Source of the DNA: Bacillus thermotolerans
GTDB taxonomy: Bacteria > Bacillota > Bacilli > Bacillales > Domibacillaceae
NCBI RefSeq assembly: GCF_000812025.2
Contig: NZ_JWJE02000030.1
Location: 1 to 49,040 of the forward strand
Direction of reading: 5' to 3'
DNA: 49,040 nt
Position 1 is the stretch's first letter; each line of letters begins with the position of its first letter. The notes under the pieces are model-generated. The model saw only the letters and a list, made by a program, of their open reading frames with translations, did no database searches and was not told where the DNA came from. Shown here piece by piece: positions 29,571 to 40,606 of this stretch. Position numbers and translations under genes: made by a program.

Positions 29571-29586
29571 GAATGGACCCCCGCTT

Positions 29587-30960
29587 TTATTTTTTCGAAT
29601 TTAAGTTCTCTACGTAATTCTCTTTGTTGACTTGACGGGCACGAGCCACCGATAAAGCATTTCCCGGTACATCATCTGTAATAGTTGAGCCGGCTGCTAC
29701 ATATGCTCCTTTTCCAATTGTCACCGGGGCAATAAGGTTAGAGTTGCAGCCGATGAATGCATCGTCTTCAATCTTTGTCAACGCTTTGTTCTTTCCGTCA
29801 TAATTTACTGTAATCGAACCACAGCCAAGATTCACACCGCTTCCTACTTCAGCATCGCCAATATAGCTTAAATGAGAAGCTTTGCTGCCCTTTCCAAAGG
29901 TCGTTTTCTTCACCTCTACGAAATTGCCGATCTTTGCTTCATCACCGATTGCAGAAGCTGGACGAATATGGGCAAATGGACCGATCGCTACACGTGAACC
30001 GACCTCGCTATCCGCTGCTACAGAGTGGCGAACCACAGTTTCATCACCGATTTGACAGTTATCAATTTCACTATTTGGCCCAATTTCACATTCTGAACCG
30101 ATCACCGTACGGCCTTTTAGAACCGTTCCCGGATGAATCACTGTATCGGAGCCGATGGACACATCTGGTCCGATAAATGTATTTTCTGGACTGATAATCG
30201 TGACACCATTACGCATATGCTGCTCATTAATGCGACGGCGCATGATTGTTTCCGCCTGGCTTAAAGCCACACGGTCATTTACTCCTAATGTCTCATTGAA
30301 ATCATCGGTTTGATAGGCTGCTACCGTCTCCCCGGCTTTCTTTAATATTTCAATAACATCCGGTAAATAATATTCTCCCTGAGCATTGTCATTTGATACT
30401 TTCTTTAATGTATCGAATAAGTAACGGTTATCGAAGCAGTAAGTGCCGGTATTAATTTCCTTTACTTGCCGCTCTTCTTCTGTAGCATCCTTATGCTCCA
30501 CGATCTTCTCTACCATGCCATCTTCGCCGCGGATAATTCTTCCGTATCCGTCAGGCTGATCGGCATAAGCTGTTAAAATCGTCGCTTTGGCTTGCTGCTC
30601 TTCATGATACTTCACAAGCGCTTCCATCGTGGACGGCTTAATGAGCGGAGTATCGCCGCACACCACAAGAGTACAGCCTTCTTTTTCGCCAAGAAGTGCT
30701 TCTGCCTGCATGACTGCATGGGCTGTTCCAAGCTGCTCCTCCTGTAAAGCAAACTCACTCTTTCCTTCAAGATAGCCTTTGACCTTCTCTGCTCCATGGC
30801 CAACGATAGTGACAATTTGAGCTGTATGTAAAGAAGAAATGTGATCAATTACGTGTTCTACCATTGGTTTTCCACAAACAGGATGCAGTACCTTGTAAAG
30901 CTTTGATTTCATACGAGTACCTTTTCCTGCTGCAAGAATAACAGCGTAAATATTCGTCAT
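29587..30960 (-). CDS. glmU: Bifunctional UDP-GlcNAc pyrophosphorylase/GlcN-1-P acetyltransferase
   Basis: GlmU (gcaD), 457 aa, carries out the last two steps to UDP-GlcNAc for peptidoglycan and teichoic acids. The N-terminal uridyltransferase (1-228) has [12 protein letters not shown] (8-19), [11 protein letters not shown] and CGDTPLI. The C-terminal left-handed beta helix (about 250-450) shows hexapeptide repeats ([47 protein letters not shown]). AGGAGG precedes ATG. A strong sigma A promoter lies upstream; prs follows in the same unit. Confidence 0.99.
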   Translation of the reverse strand: MTNIYAVILAAGKGTRMKSKLYKVLHPVCGKPMVEHVIDHISSLHTAQIVTIVGHGAEKVKGYLEGKSEFALQEEQLGTAHAVMQAEALLGEKEGCTLVVCGDTPLIKPSTMEALVKYHEEQQAKATILTAYADQPDGYGRIIRGEDGMVEKIVEHKDATEEERQVKEINTGTYCFDNRYLFDTLKKVSNDNAQGEYYLPDVIEILKKAGETVAAYQTDDFNETLGVNDRVALSQAETIMRRRINEQHMRNGVTIISPENTFIGPDVSIGSDTVIHPGTVLKGRTVIGSECEIGPNSEIDNCQIGDETVVRHSVAADSEVGSRVAIGPFAHIRPASAIGDEAKIGNFVEVKKTTFGKGSKASHLSYIGDAEVGSGVNLGCGSITVNYDGKNKALTKIEDDAFIGCNSNLIAPVTIGKGAYVAAGSTITDDVPGNALSVARARQVNKENYVENLNSKK

Positions 30961-30994
30961 TGGAGGTCCTCCTATAACCTTTTGTCCTTAATTG

Positions 30995-31023
30995 AATATA
31001 TCTTAAAAAAGGGCGCATTTCAA
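30995..31023 (-). promoter_or_regulatory. glmU-prs promoter (sigma A)
   Basis: Minus strand: TTGAAA (31018-31023), 17 bp, TATATT (30995-31000), 34 bp upstream of glmU. Confidence 0.82.
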
Positions 31024-31101
31024 GATGATTAAAAAACGTCAAATTATTGTCACGTGATGGGAAAAGGAAAAAAGCAGGGAAGGAAAAAAGTGGTTTTAGG
31101 C

Positions 31102-31134
31102 AAAAAAAAGAGCCTTACATAAGAAGTAGGCTCT
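31102..31134 (-). terminator. Terminator after spoVG
   Basis: Minus-strand stem AAGAGCCTACTT/TAAGGCTCTT followed by T8, 15 bp past the spoVG stop. Confidence 0.92.
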
Positions 31135-31149
31135 TGTTGTATTTTAGGA

Positions 31150-31443
31150 TCAGGAAGCTCCAGCTTCTTCTAATTCAACTTCTTCCAATTCTCCTAAGCG
31201 GTGATATTCTGTTAAAACAGCATCTTGGATCTTCCCGCGTGTATTAGAGTTGATTGGATGAGCGATATCGCGGAACTCGCCATCCGGCGTACGCTTGCTA
31301 GGCATTGCTACGAATAAACCATTATTCCCATCAATTACACGGATATCATGGATAACAAACTCGCTGTCCAGTGTAATAGAAGCAATGGCTCTCATACGTC
31401 CATCTGTGTTGACACGTCTCAATCTCACATCAGTTACTTCCAT
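31150..31443 (-). CDS. spoVG: SpoVG, RNA/DNA-binding regulator
   Basis: A 97-aa SpoVG. In B. subtilis it affects asymmetric division and cortex synthesis, and in other Firmicutes it binds nucleic acids as a global regulator. The whole family signature is present: [43 protein letters not shown] and [15 protein letters not shown], ending in a variable acidic C-terminus. ATG follows AAGGGGTG. It is monocistronic with a sigma H promoter and its own terminator. Confidence 0.99.
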   Translation of the reverse strand: MEVTDVRLRRVNTDGRMRAIASITLDSEFVIHDIRVIDGNNGLFVAMPSKRTPDGEFRDIAHPINSNTRGKIQDAVLTEYHRLGELEEVELEEAGAS

Positions 31444-31484
31444 TTCTGTTCACCCCTTTTCCCTAATAAAAGCCTACGTATCCT

Positions 31485-31509
31485 ATTCAACAATTTTTCA
31501 AATATTCCT
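31485..31509 (-). promoter_or_regulatory. Sigma H promoter of spoVG
   Basis: Minus strand: AGGA (31506-31509) and GAAT (31485-31488) cores 17 bp apart, the spacing of the B. subtilis spoVG sigma H promoter. A very AT-rich tract lies upstream (about 31510-31600), the kind of sequence AbrB occupies at the B. subtilis gene. That last point is inference. Confidence 0.78.
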
Positions 31510-31621
31510 TCATTTTTTTGAGAAAAAATATAATAAATTTTACTTTGCTAAACATTTTTTCCTATTTGAGGATAATCTTCTTATTTCATACAATTCACCT
31601 TTATTTTAGCAGGAAAGCATG

Positions 31622-31652
31622 AAAAAAGCACCTGCAATTTCTGACAGGTGCC
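31622..31652 (-). terminator. Terminator after ridA
   Basis: Minus-strand stem GGCACCTG/CAGGTGCT with a 10-nt loop, then TTTTTT. Confidence 0.93.
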
Positions 31653-31672
31653 TACCGAAAAAAGAACGAGCT

Positions 31673-32047
31673 TTACTTTACTAAAGCAACGACTTCCACT
31701 TCAATTTTCACGTCTTTCGGAAGTCTCGCCACTTCTACACAAGAACGTGCCGGTTTGTGATCTCCGAAATACTCTGCATAAATCTCGTTAATGATGCCGA
31801 ACTCTTCCATGTCAGCGATGAAAACCGTCGCCTTGACTACCGTATCAAGAGAAGCACCCGCTTCTGCTAAGACAGCCTGGAGATTACTGAACACTTGATG
31901 AGTCTGTTCTCTTACATCCCCCGCTACTAGTTCTCCTTCTGGTGTTAGAGGAATTTGTCCGGAGCTGTAAAACATGTTATTAACGATAATCCCCTGTGAA
32001 TATGGGCCGATAGCAGCTGGTGCTTTATTCGTTGATACTACTCTCAT
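31673..32047 (-). CDS. ridA: RidA-family 2-iminobutanoate/2-iminopropanoate deaminase
   Basis: A 124-aa YjgF/YER057c/UK114 protein (B. subtilis YabJ) that hydrolyses reactive enamine/imine intermediates of PLP enzymes. Visible are [23 protein letters not shown], the [13 protein letters not shown] helix, and the substrate-binding Arg in [22 protein letters not shown]. It follows purR by 12 bp; in B. subtilis YabJ is cotranscribed with purR and reported to be needed for full adenine repression. Confidence 0.97.
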   Translation of the reverse strand: MRVVSTNKAPAAIGPYSQGIIVNNMFYSSGQIPLTPEGELVAGDVREQTHQVFSNLQAVLAEAGASLDTVVKATVFIADMEEFGIINEIYAEYFGDHKPARSCVEVARLPKDVKIEVEVVALVK

Positions 32048-32059
32048 TCTCTTCTCCCC

Positions 32060-32893
32060 CTACAAAAATGAAATGTTTTTAGTAAAATAATTTCCCTCTA
32101 CTACTTTGATGGCAGACTGACGGATATCCACATCCTTCAGCTTCATAAGAGATATGTAATCTTCTACCAATCTCTCCTCATTATATTCTGCCTCCACTAA
32201 AACAGCAATGCCTGCTACCGTTGCATTAAATTCAGCCAGCAGGCTGATCATACCGTTGATCGTACCGCCTGCTTTCATAAAATCATCAACAAGCAGCACT
32301 TTGGAGCCTTCCTTCAAGCTGCGCTTTGCCAATACCATTGTCTGGATGCGCTTGGTTGAGCCGGACACATAATTAATGCTTACAGTTGGCCCTTCTGTCA
32401 CTTTGCTATCTCTTCTAACCACAACGACCGGCACATTCAGATGGGCGGCAATCGCATGAGCAATTGGAATCCCTTTTGTTGCCACTGTCATCACCGCGTC
32501 AATTTCTGCTCCTGCATAAGCAGAAGCAATGAGCTTACCGACTTGGTGGACAATTTGCGGGTTCCCCAGTAAATCCATGATATACAGGTATTCGCCCGGC
32601 AAAAGCCTTTCGGGATTTTCCAGCTGGTCACAGAGATTCGCAATGAATTGTCTTGCTTCATGTTCATTCACTCGCGGAAAGTACTTTACGCCTCCTGCAG
32701 CTCCAGGCACGGTCTGAAGCGTTCCAATGCCCCTCTGTTCAAAGGTTTCTTTCACAATAGCCAAGTCTTCACTAATTGAAGATTTTGCTGATCCATAACG
32801 TTCAGCAAAAAACGTTAAAGGAACGAGCTGGCGGGGGTGTTCTAGTAAATAGTGAGTTATGTCTATTAATCGTTCACTTCGACGAAATTTCAT
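32060..32893 (-). CDS. purR: Pur operon repressor PurR
   Basis: A Firmicute-type PurR, 277 aa. The N-terminal winged helix (about 1-74) reads RRSERLIDITHYLLEHPRQLVPLTFFAERY. The phosphoribosyltransferase-fold effector domain carries the PRPP motif VLLVDDFMKAGGTI near residue 205. It represses purine genes and is released from DNA by PRPP. AGGAGGG precedes ATG. Paired PurBoxes and a promoter lie directly upstream, indicating autoregulation. Confidence 0.98.
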   Translation of the reverse strand: MKFRRSERLIDITHYLLEHPRQLVPLTFFAERYGSAKSSISEDLAIVKETFEQRGIGTLQTVPGAAGGVKYFPRVNEHEARQFIANLCDQLENPERLLPGEYLYIMDLLGNPQIVHQVGKLIASAYAGAEIDAVMTVATKGIPIAHAIAAHLNVPVVVVRRDSKVTEGPTVSINYVSGSTKRIQTMVLAKRSLKEGSKVLLVDDFMKAGGTINGMISLLAEFNATVAGIAVLVEAEYNEERLVEDYISLMKLKDVDIRQSAIKVVEGNYFTKNISFL

Positions 32894-32916
32894 GCTTGAT
32901 TGCCCTCCTGAAGAGA

Positions 32917-32966
32917 AAAACCGAATATTTATTATTAAATATAACCTAACATACGGTTTTATTCAA
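32917..32966 (-). promoter_or_regulatory. purR promoter with paired PurBoxes
   Basis: The inverted 14-mers AAAACCGAATATTT (32917-32930) and TAACATACGGTTTT (32947-32960) are 16 bp apart, the geometry of B. subtilis PurR operators. Between and over them is a minus-strand sigma A promoter TTGAAT (32961-32966), 17 bp, TATATT (32938-32943). One box covers the -35/spacer and the ispE stop codon. Confidence 0.8.
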
Positions 32967-33828
32967 CCGGAATTCCATCTCCGAGCAGGCGTACCGCATA
33001 TACTTGATCGCAGAACCCCTTTAATCCGTTATACACACGATGCATTCTTGAGTCGTATTGAATAAGTCCGAAAACGGTAGGTCCACTGCCGCTCATCAAG
33101 ACGGCATCCGCTCCAAAGCGCTCCATTTGCTCCTTGATCTGTGCCACTTCCGGATACATTTTCAATGTTACCGATTCAAGCACGTTTCCAAGGTTACGAC
33201 ACATTTGCTGATAATCTCCTGTTTCAATGGCTTCAACCATTTTTTCCGTGTTCGGATGCTTCAAGCCATCCAGCTTTAAATTTTTGTAGACTTCTGCCGT
33301 GGAAACGCCAATCGTCGGCTTAGCAAGAACAACCCAGCAATTCGGCGGCGGCGGCAGAAGCTTAATCTTTTCTCCTCTTCCTTTAGCTAGAGCGGTTCCG
33401 CCATATACACAAAAGGATACATCTGAGCCAATTTCAGATCCGAGCTCAGCCAGCTCATCTACACTTAATCCAAGCTGCCATAGCTTATTCAAGCCTTTTA
33501 ATGTAGCCGCTGCATCACTGCTGCCGCCCGCTAAGCCAGCCGCCACAGGAATCACCTTTTGAATGCCGATTTCTACTCCTGAGCGGATGCCATACCGTTC
33601 TTTTAGCAGCTTAGCTGCCTGGTACGCCAAGTTCCGGCTGTCATCTGGAACAAACCGGTTATGAGAAACTACTCTAATTTCATCTTTCCGAAGCTCTTCT
33701 AATTCTATCCGATCAGCCAGGTCAACTGTCGTCATAATCATTTCTACTTCGTGATAGCCATCCGGCCGCTTGTGCAACACATCTAGCGTTAAATTAATTT
33801 TTGCCGGCGCTTTGATCATTATCTTCAC
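32959..33828 (-). CDS. ispE: 4-diphosphocytidyl-2-C-methyl-D-erythritol kinase
   Basis: A GHMP kinase of the MEP isoprenoid pathway, 289 aa. Seen are [11 protein letters not shown] at the start, the ATP-binding [19 protein letters not shown] (about 90-108), and [17 protein letters not shown] near the C-terminus. GTG 33828 has GTAGGTG six bases upstream and gives [13 protein letters not shown], aligning with B. subtilis IspE; a GTG three codons earlier overlaps the ribosome site. It stands alone between terminators, with its own promoter. Confidence 0.97.
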   Translation of the reverse strand: MKIMIKAPAKINLTLDVLHKRPDGYHEVEMIMTTVDLADRIELEELRKDEIRVVSHNRFVPDDSRNLAYQAAKLLKERYGIRSGVEIGIQKVIPVAAGLAGGSSDAAATLKGLNKLWQLGLSVDELAELGSEIGSDVSFCVYGGTALAKGRGEKIKLLPPPPNCWVVLAKPTIGVSTAEVYKNLKLDGLKHPNTEKMVEAIETGDYQQMCRNLGNVLESVTLKMYPEVAQIKEQMERFGADAVLMSGSGPTVFGLIQYDSRMHRVYNGLKGFCDQVYAVRLLGDGIPVE

Positions 33829-33868
33829 AATAAACACCTACTTTGCGCGCATTACAGTTTAGCTTATT

Positions 33869-33897
33869 TTATCATAAAGTTAAATGCGATTTGTCAA
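33869..33897 (-). promoter_or_regulatory. ispE promoter (sigma A)
   Basis: Minus strand: perfect TTGACA (33892-33897) with overlapping -10 candidates TGATAA (17-bp spacing) and TATGAT (15 bp). The -35 is convincing; the exact -10 is not. Confidence 0.65.
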
Positions 33898-33917
33898 TAT
33901 GATGCACTCGCATGTAA

Positions 33918-33947
33918 GAAAAAAGACCGGGCCAGTTTCCGGTCTTT
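33918..33947 (-). terminator. Second terminator between sspF and ispE
   Basis: Minus-strand hairpin AAAGACCGG/CCGGTCTTT with a T-run. It lies about 70 bp beyond the sspF terminator. No gene is visible between the two. Confidence 0.8.
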
Positions 33948-34012
33948 ATTAGTTTATAAGGAGCTTTCCTATTTCACAACTTTAAACCTGTCCTCATTGG
34001 CTAAAATAAGAC

Positions 34013-34044
34013 AAAAAAAGAGCCGGAATTTCTTCCGGCTCTTT
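34013..34044 (-). terminator. Terminator after sspF
   Basis: Minus-strand hairpin AAAGAGCCGGAA-GAAA-TTCCGGCTCTTT plus T-run, 30 bp past the sspF stop. Confidence 0.94.
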
Positions 34045-34074
34045 GGCGGCTTTTTGTAAGACATTTCTAAAGGA

Positions 34075-34251
34075 TTAACGCTTGTTAACGAGTTGATTTT
34101 CTGCCAGCTCAATCGCACGCTTTACCATGTTGCCCGCATCACGAGCGGTAATGCCGCCCCAGCCTTCCCGTTGCACGGTGTCATAAAACCCTAACTCTTT
34201 CGCAAGCTCTTCTTTTAACTGGTCAGACATGATTCCTCTTCTTCTGCCCAT
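34075..34251 (-). CDS. sspF: Small acid-soluble spore protein SspF
   Basis: A 58-aa alpha/beta-type-related SASP that coats spore DNA. The family pattern [20 protein letters not shown], then [21 protein letters not shown], is complete. ATG 34251 has AAAGGGGG seven bases upstream; an earlier in-frame start would lengthen a protein whose homologues start at MGRRRG. I did not find a convincing sigma G promoter. A 10-bp inverted repeat lies in the leader. Confidence 0.96.
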   Translation of the reverse strand: MGRRRGIMSDQLKEELAKELGFYDTVQREGWGGITARDAGNMVKRAIELAENQLVNKR

Positions 34252-34373
34252 TCGAAGTCCCCCTTTTGCCGCCATTCATAGCTTATCCAGCCTGCTTAAA
34301 AGAATGAAAGGAAATAATAAGAAAAGCGCTCTATCAAAGACAAGCAGGCTGCTGAATAAAATGTGGCTCATAT

Positions 34374-34402
34374 AAAAAGCAGTAAACACGATCGTTTACT
34401 GC
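34374..34402 (-). terminator. Terminator after veg
   Basis: Minus-strand stem GCAGTAAAC/GTTTACTGC followed by TTTTT, 4 bp past the veg stop. Confidence 0.9.
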
Positions 34403-34406
34403 CGGC

Positions 34407-34661
34407 TCACACTGCATTCTCTGCTGTATCTTCAAATGTTAATTCAACTGTTTCCGTTAGAACATCCGCATAGCTGTACGAAACTCTTTCAAATGCATTC
34501 TCGTCTTGGTCTAACTCGACGACGAAGACAGCTTGATAGGTTTCAGCCAGCACCCCGCTACGTTCAATGGTTTTGCGGCGTCCTCCGTTTGCTTTTAACA
34601 AGAGTCTTTTTCCTAGGTTTGAATCAAGAGACTTTTTGATATCGGCTAATGTTTTTGGCAT
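34407..34661 (-). CDS. veg: Veg protein
   Basis: An 84-aa DUF1021 protein, highly conserved ([39 protein letters not shown], then [18 protein letters not shown]). In B. subtilis Veg is very strongly expressed and promotes biofilm genes by antagonising SinR; the molecular function is otherwise unclear. ATG 34661 follows GTGAGGTG. Two strong tandem promoters lie upstream, matching the reputation of this locus. Confidence 0.97.
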   Translation of the reverse strand: MPKTLADIKKSLDSNLGKRLLLKANGGRRKTIERSGVLAETYQAVFVVELDQDENAFERVSYSYADVLTETVELTFEDTAENAV

Positions 34662-34683
34662 CCGCTTACACCTCACTGTTCTT

Positions 34684-34712
34684 ATAGTAACACACTTTTC
34701 GAACTTAGTCAA
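34684..34712 (-). promoter_or_regulatory. veg proximal promoter (sigma A)
   Basis: Minus strand: TTGACT (34707-34712), 17 bp, TACTAT (34684-34689). Confidence 0.85.
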
Positions 34713-34723
34713 GCAAACAAAAT

Positions 34724-34753
34724 ATTTTATCAGTGAAAAAGCCCTCTTGTCAA
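34724..34753 (-). promoter_or_regulatory. veg distal promoter (sigma A)
   Basis: Minus strand: TTGACA (34748-34753), 18 bp, TAAAAT (34724-34729), 41 bp upstream of the proximal promoter. Confidence 0.75.
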
Positions 34754-34835
34754 TAAATTTTGTTCTACAAAATCTTGCTTTTTTCACCATACCTTTAGCA
34801 TGCCCAATATATCTATAATCATGACAACTCTTTCT

Positions 34836-35726
34836 TCAAGCTTTCTCTTCTTCTTCAATAGGGGGCTGAAAGGGCATCCCTAAGCGAAGCACTCCCTTTG
34901 TCTCTATCCCTCCCAAGCCTTTCCCCCCTGTTAACGTATTCCTCAGCACTTCCCGAACGTCTACCATTTCATTAAACGGCGTAAATCCGATTTTAGCTGA
35001 GATATAGACTGGGTCTAGAGCATGAATATTGACCCGGGAAGGGGAACTGGCGAAATTAGCCCCTGCCCGGATTAATGATTCGAAGTGGGATTGACAGGCC
35101 CCTGCAAAGATGACCAACTGATCTAGATGAGAGAATTTCCTTCTTGCCAGCCGCACCGTCTGGACAAAATACTTGGAGTGACGATACGCCTCGAGATCCT
35201 CCTTGTTTCCTTTGGTCTTTGAATAAGAATCATGCCCGGTAATGATCAGGATATCCGGCCGGTACTCCTCAAGGAGGGCCCCGATCTTTTTTGGCATCTC
35301 CTCTTCCTGGCAATGCACTCCGTAAACTGGAAGTCCAATCTTCTCATAGGCATCCAGGCACTTTTTTAAATAATTTGAGTCGCCGTCCATGTGCAGCACT
35401 CTTCCGGGGATTTGAAAGACGTCATTCTCTGTGCGATATCCGTTCGTCGCCCGGTATTCCTGCTTTTCCCGGATGAGCTCAAGCTCCTGTCTAAATAGAT
35501 GCAGGGATTGTTCTTCTTTCTTTTTAGTAGCGCGCATCATCCGTTCCTGTTCTTCTGGCTTTACTTCGATTAAATCAGAAAAAGGGGCATCTGCTATCAA
35601 GCGATACTCCTCCCCTGACAAAATCGCTATTTTTCCTTCATCGGTTTCTTTAATATCTGTCACCCGGAATAAAATATCGTTGCCATAAGACGGGCGGCTC
35701 ACAATTGAATCAATACGGATTGTCAT
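34836..35726 (-). CDS. yabG: Sporulation-specific protease YabG
   Basis: A 296-aa spore coat-associated cysteine-type protease of peptidase family U57. In B. subtilis it is made under sigma K and trims coat proteins so that Tgl can cross-link them. The conserved core is DILIITGHDSYSK, AYRHSKYFVQTV, LVIFAGACQSHFESLIRAGANFASSPSRVNIHALDPVY. The His and Cys there are the likely catalytic pair (inference). ATG 35726 follows GGGGATGAT; an upstream in-frame start would cross the sigma K -10. It has no clear terminator before veg. Confidence 0.96.
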   Translation of the reverse strand: MTIRIDSIVSRPSYGNDILFRVTDIKETDEGKIAILSGEEYRLIADAPFSDLIEVKPEEQERMMRATKKKEEQSLHLFRQELELIREKQEYRATNGYRTENDVFQIPGRVLHMDGDSNYLKKCLDAYEKIGLPVYGVHCQEEEMPKKIGALLEEYRPDILIITGHDSYSKTKGNKEDLEAYRHSKYFVQTVRLARRKFSHLDQLVIFAGACQSHFESLIRAGANFASSPSRVNIHALDPVYISAKIGFTPFNEMVDVREVLRNTLTGGKGLGGIETKGVLRLGMPFQPPIEEEEKA

Positions 35727-35759
35727 ATGATCATCCCCGTTACTTTTTACTCTTCTATG

Positions 35760-35768
35760 TATTCTATG
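35760..35768 (-). promoter_or_regulatory. Sigma K-type -10 of yabG
   Basis: Minus strand CATAGAATA fits the sigma K -10 CATAnnnTA exactly, 33 bp before the yabG start. The -35 AC element is not clear at the expected distance. Confidence 0.55.
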
Positions 35769-35827
35769 CATCGAAGAGAGAATACGGGAATCGAAATTCA
35801 AGATTTTATGTAGATGATTGATAAACT

Positions 35828-37288
<1,461 letters not shown>

Positions 37289-37293
37289 CCTGC

Positions 37294-38064
37294 TCACCGC
37301 TGAATTCGGAAAAGCTCAAAGGCGTTTTCAGTTGTAGCTTGAGCAATTTCCTCGTAAGAAACACCCTTTAATTCGGCAATCTGTTCAGCAACCAGCTTCA
37401 CATAAGCCGGCTCGTTACGCTTGCCTCGGTATGGATGGGGAGCTAAATACGGGCAGTCTGTTTCAATAAGCAGCTTGTCCAAAGGTACAGCTTCTGCTAC
37501 TTCTTTTGGCTTTTTGGCATTTTTGAATGTTACAGGACCACCAAGGGAGATATAAAAGTTCATGTCAACACATTCTCTTGCCGTTTCGACACTTCCGCTG
37601 AAGCAGTGCATAATGCCGCCCACTTCTTCCGCTTTCTCTTCTTTTAAAACCTCAACAATGTCTTGTGTCGCTTCCCGATTGTGAATAATAATCGGAAGCT
37701 TTACTTTTCTTGCCAGCTGGATCTGCTTGCGGAACACTTCTTTTTGTACATCTTTTGGAGACTTATCCCAGTGATAATCAAGTCCCATTTCCCCTAGTGC
37801 TACCACCTTTGGATGGCTAGCAAGCTCTTCAATCCAAACAAGATCTTCATCCGTCATATCGATGGCATCTACAGGGTGCCATCCGACACTGGCATACAAG
37901 AAGTCATACTCCTCGACCAATGCGATCGCCTTTTCAATCGTTGGGCGGTCAAAACCAACGACGACCATATTCTTTACACCAGCTTCCTGCGCCCGTTCGA
38001 TTACCTCTTTTACATCTTCATCATATTGTTCAGCATTCAAATGCACATGCGTATCAAATAACAA
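37294..38064 (-). CDS. yabD: TatD-family metal-dependent hydrolase YabD
   Basis: A TatD-type DNase/deoxyribonuclease-like TIM-barrel protein, 256 aa. Metal ligands are visible in LFDTHVHLN (HxH), GEMGLDYHW (Glu), PIIIHNREA and GGIMHCFSGS (His), and LLIETDCPYLAPHPYRG (Asp). TatD proteins are reported 3'-5' nucleases; the specific substrate is unknown. The start is TTG 38064, which follows AGGGAGGG and matches the B. subtilis N-terminus. An in-frame extension to 38145 would run through the parS site. Confidence 0.95.
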   Translation of the reverse strand: MLFDTHVHLNAEQYDEDVKEVIERAQEAGVKNMVVVGFDRPTIEKAIALVEEYDFLYASVGWHPVDAIDMTDEDLVWIEELASHPKVVALGEMGLDYHWDKSPKDVQKEVFRKQIQLARKVKLPIIIHNREATQDIVEVLKEEKAEEVGGIMHCFSGSVETARECVDMNFYISLGGPVTFKNAKKPKEVAEAVPLDKLLIETDCPYLAPHPYRGKRNEPAYVKLVAEQIAELKGVSYEEIAQATTENAFELFRIQR

Positions 38065-38113
38065 TTCGTATACCCTCCCTAAAAGAAAAACATAGATGTT
38101 TCCGTTGGCAAAG

Positions 38114-38129
38114 TGTTCCACGTGAAACA
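38114..38129. other. parS centromere site
   Basis: TGTTCCACGTGAAACA, identical to the B. subtilis parS consensus bound by ParB (Spo0J), lies in the 89-bp gap between metS and yabD. Such sites cluster around oriC, nucleate ParB/SMC loading and mark the origin domain. No second perfect copy was seen in the window. Confidence 0.95.
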
Positions 38130-38153
38130 TTCTATGTTTTCCCATTTCATCAT

Positions 38154-40145
<1,992 letters not shown>

Positions 40146-40158
40146 TTAACTCTTATGT

Positions 40159-40219
40159 AGAAAAGCCCTCACCTAATGGTTGAGAGCTCTATATGTTTGC
40201 CGCTTCGTTTTGCAGGCAA
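40159..40219 (-). promoter_or_regulatory. Two hairpins in the metS leader
   Basis: Minus-strand transcript: a stem at 40197-40219 (TTGCC/GGCAA), then a larger one at 40159-40190 (AGAGCTCTCAACC/GGTGAGGGCTTTTCT) ending in CTTTTC. The second resembles a weak terminator 35 bp before metS. No T-box (AGGGUGGNACCGCG) or other known riboswitch core is present, so any attenuation role is inference. Confidence 0.45.
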
Positions 40220-40317
40220 TCTCTACTGAAATTACTGACATTATAGCTAATATATGCAAGAAATATACCTTATTGCCGTAAAAGAACACTTCTTTTATTG
40301 TCTCTTATTTGGCTTCA

Positions 40318-40388
40318 ATTGTAAATAATAAACTCTTTTCTTTCTATCTATTTTAGTAAATTCGACATTTTTTATAAATTATTCGACA
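40318..40388 (-). promoter_or_regulatory. Upstream 0A boxes and possible Spo0A-linked promoter
   Basis: Two perfect 0A boxes, TGTCGAA on the minus strand (40361-40367 and 40382-40388), are 21 bp apart. Downstream on the minus strand is a possible promoter TAGAAA (40341-40346), 17 bp, TACAAT (40318-40323), pointing at metS. The -35 matches consensus at only 4 of 6 bases. Confidence 0.5.
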
Positions 40389-40433
40389 TACCGTCTTTTT
40401 TTCACTTCCTTTTATTTGAAAAAGCCAGCAAAC

Positions 40434-40447
40434 GTTGATATATCAAC
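40434..40447. repeat. 14-bp perfect palindrome
   Basis: GTTGATATATCAAC in the abrB upstream region, 43 bp before the abrB -35. It is a possible operator for an unidentified dimeric regulator. Confidence 0.5.
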
Positions 40448-40489
40448 ACTCAATCAACTTACATTTATTAGAAAAATTACATTTTCTTG

Positions 40490-40518
40490 TTGACGATTAT
40501 GGTAAGAGCTGGTATGAT
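40490..40518 (+). promoter_or_regulatory. abrB promoter (sigma A, extended -10)
   Basis: Plus strand: TTGACG (40490-40495), 17 bp ending TGG, TATGAT (40513-40518). The -35 also reads as a 0A-like TGACGAT. Confidence 0.85.
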
Positions 40519-40538
40519 AGTAACAGAAATAAAAATTA

Positions 40539-40555
40539 TGTCGAAAATTGACGAT
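40539..40555 (+). promoter_or_regulatory. Tandem 0A boxes downstream of the abrB promoter
   Basis: TGTCGAA (40539-40545) and TGACGAT (40549-40555), just past the predicted transcription start. This is the arrangement through which Spo0A-P represses abrB in B. subtilis. Confidence 0.82.
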
Positions 40556-40606
40556 AAATAAATGATAGAATAGTAGAATAAATGAAAAGATCAGGAGGAA
40601 AATATA

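Noticed and set aside
34252-34380. Sigma G promoter for sspF
   Set aside because: Expected from biology, but no pair near TGAATA/CATACTA with 17-18 bp spacing was found.
34662-34790. Extended veg reading frame starting upstream
   Set aside because: The extension covers both veg promoters, and homologues begin at the ATG at 34661.
38065-38145. N-terminal extension of yabD to an upstream start
   Set aside because: It would code through the parS palindrome and lacks similarity to TatD proteins; the TTG at 38064 has a good ribosome site and homologous N-terminus.
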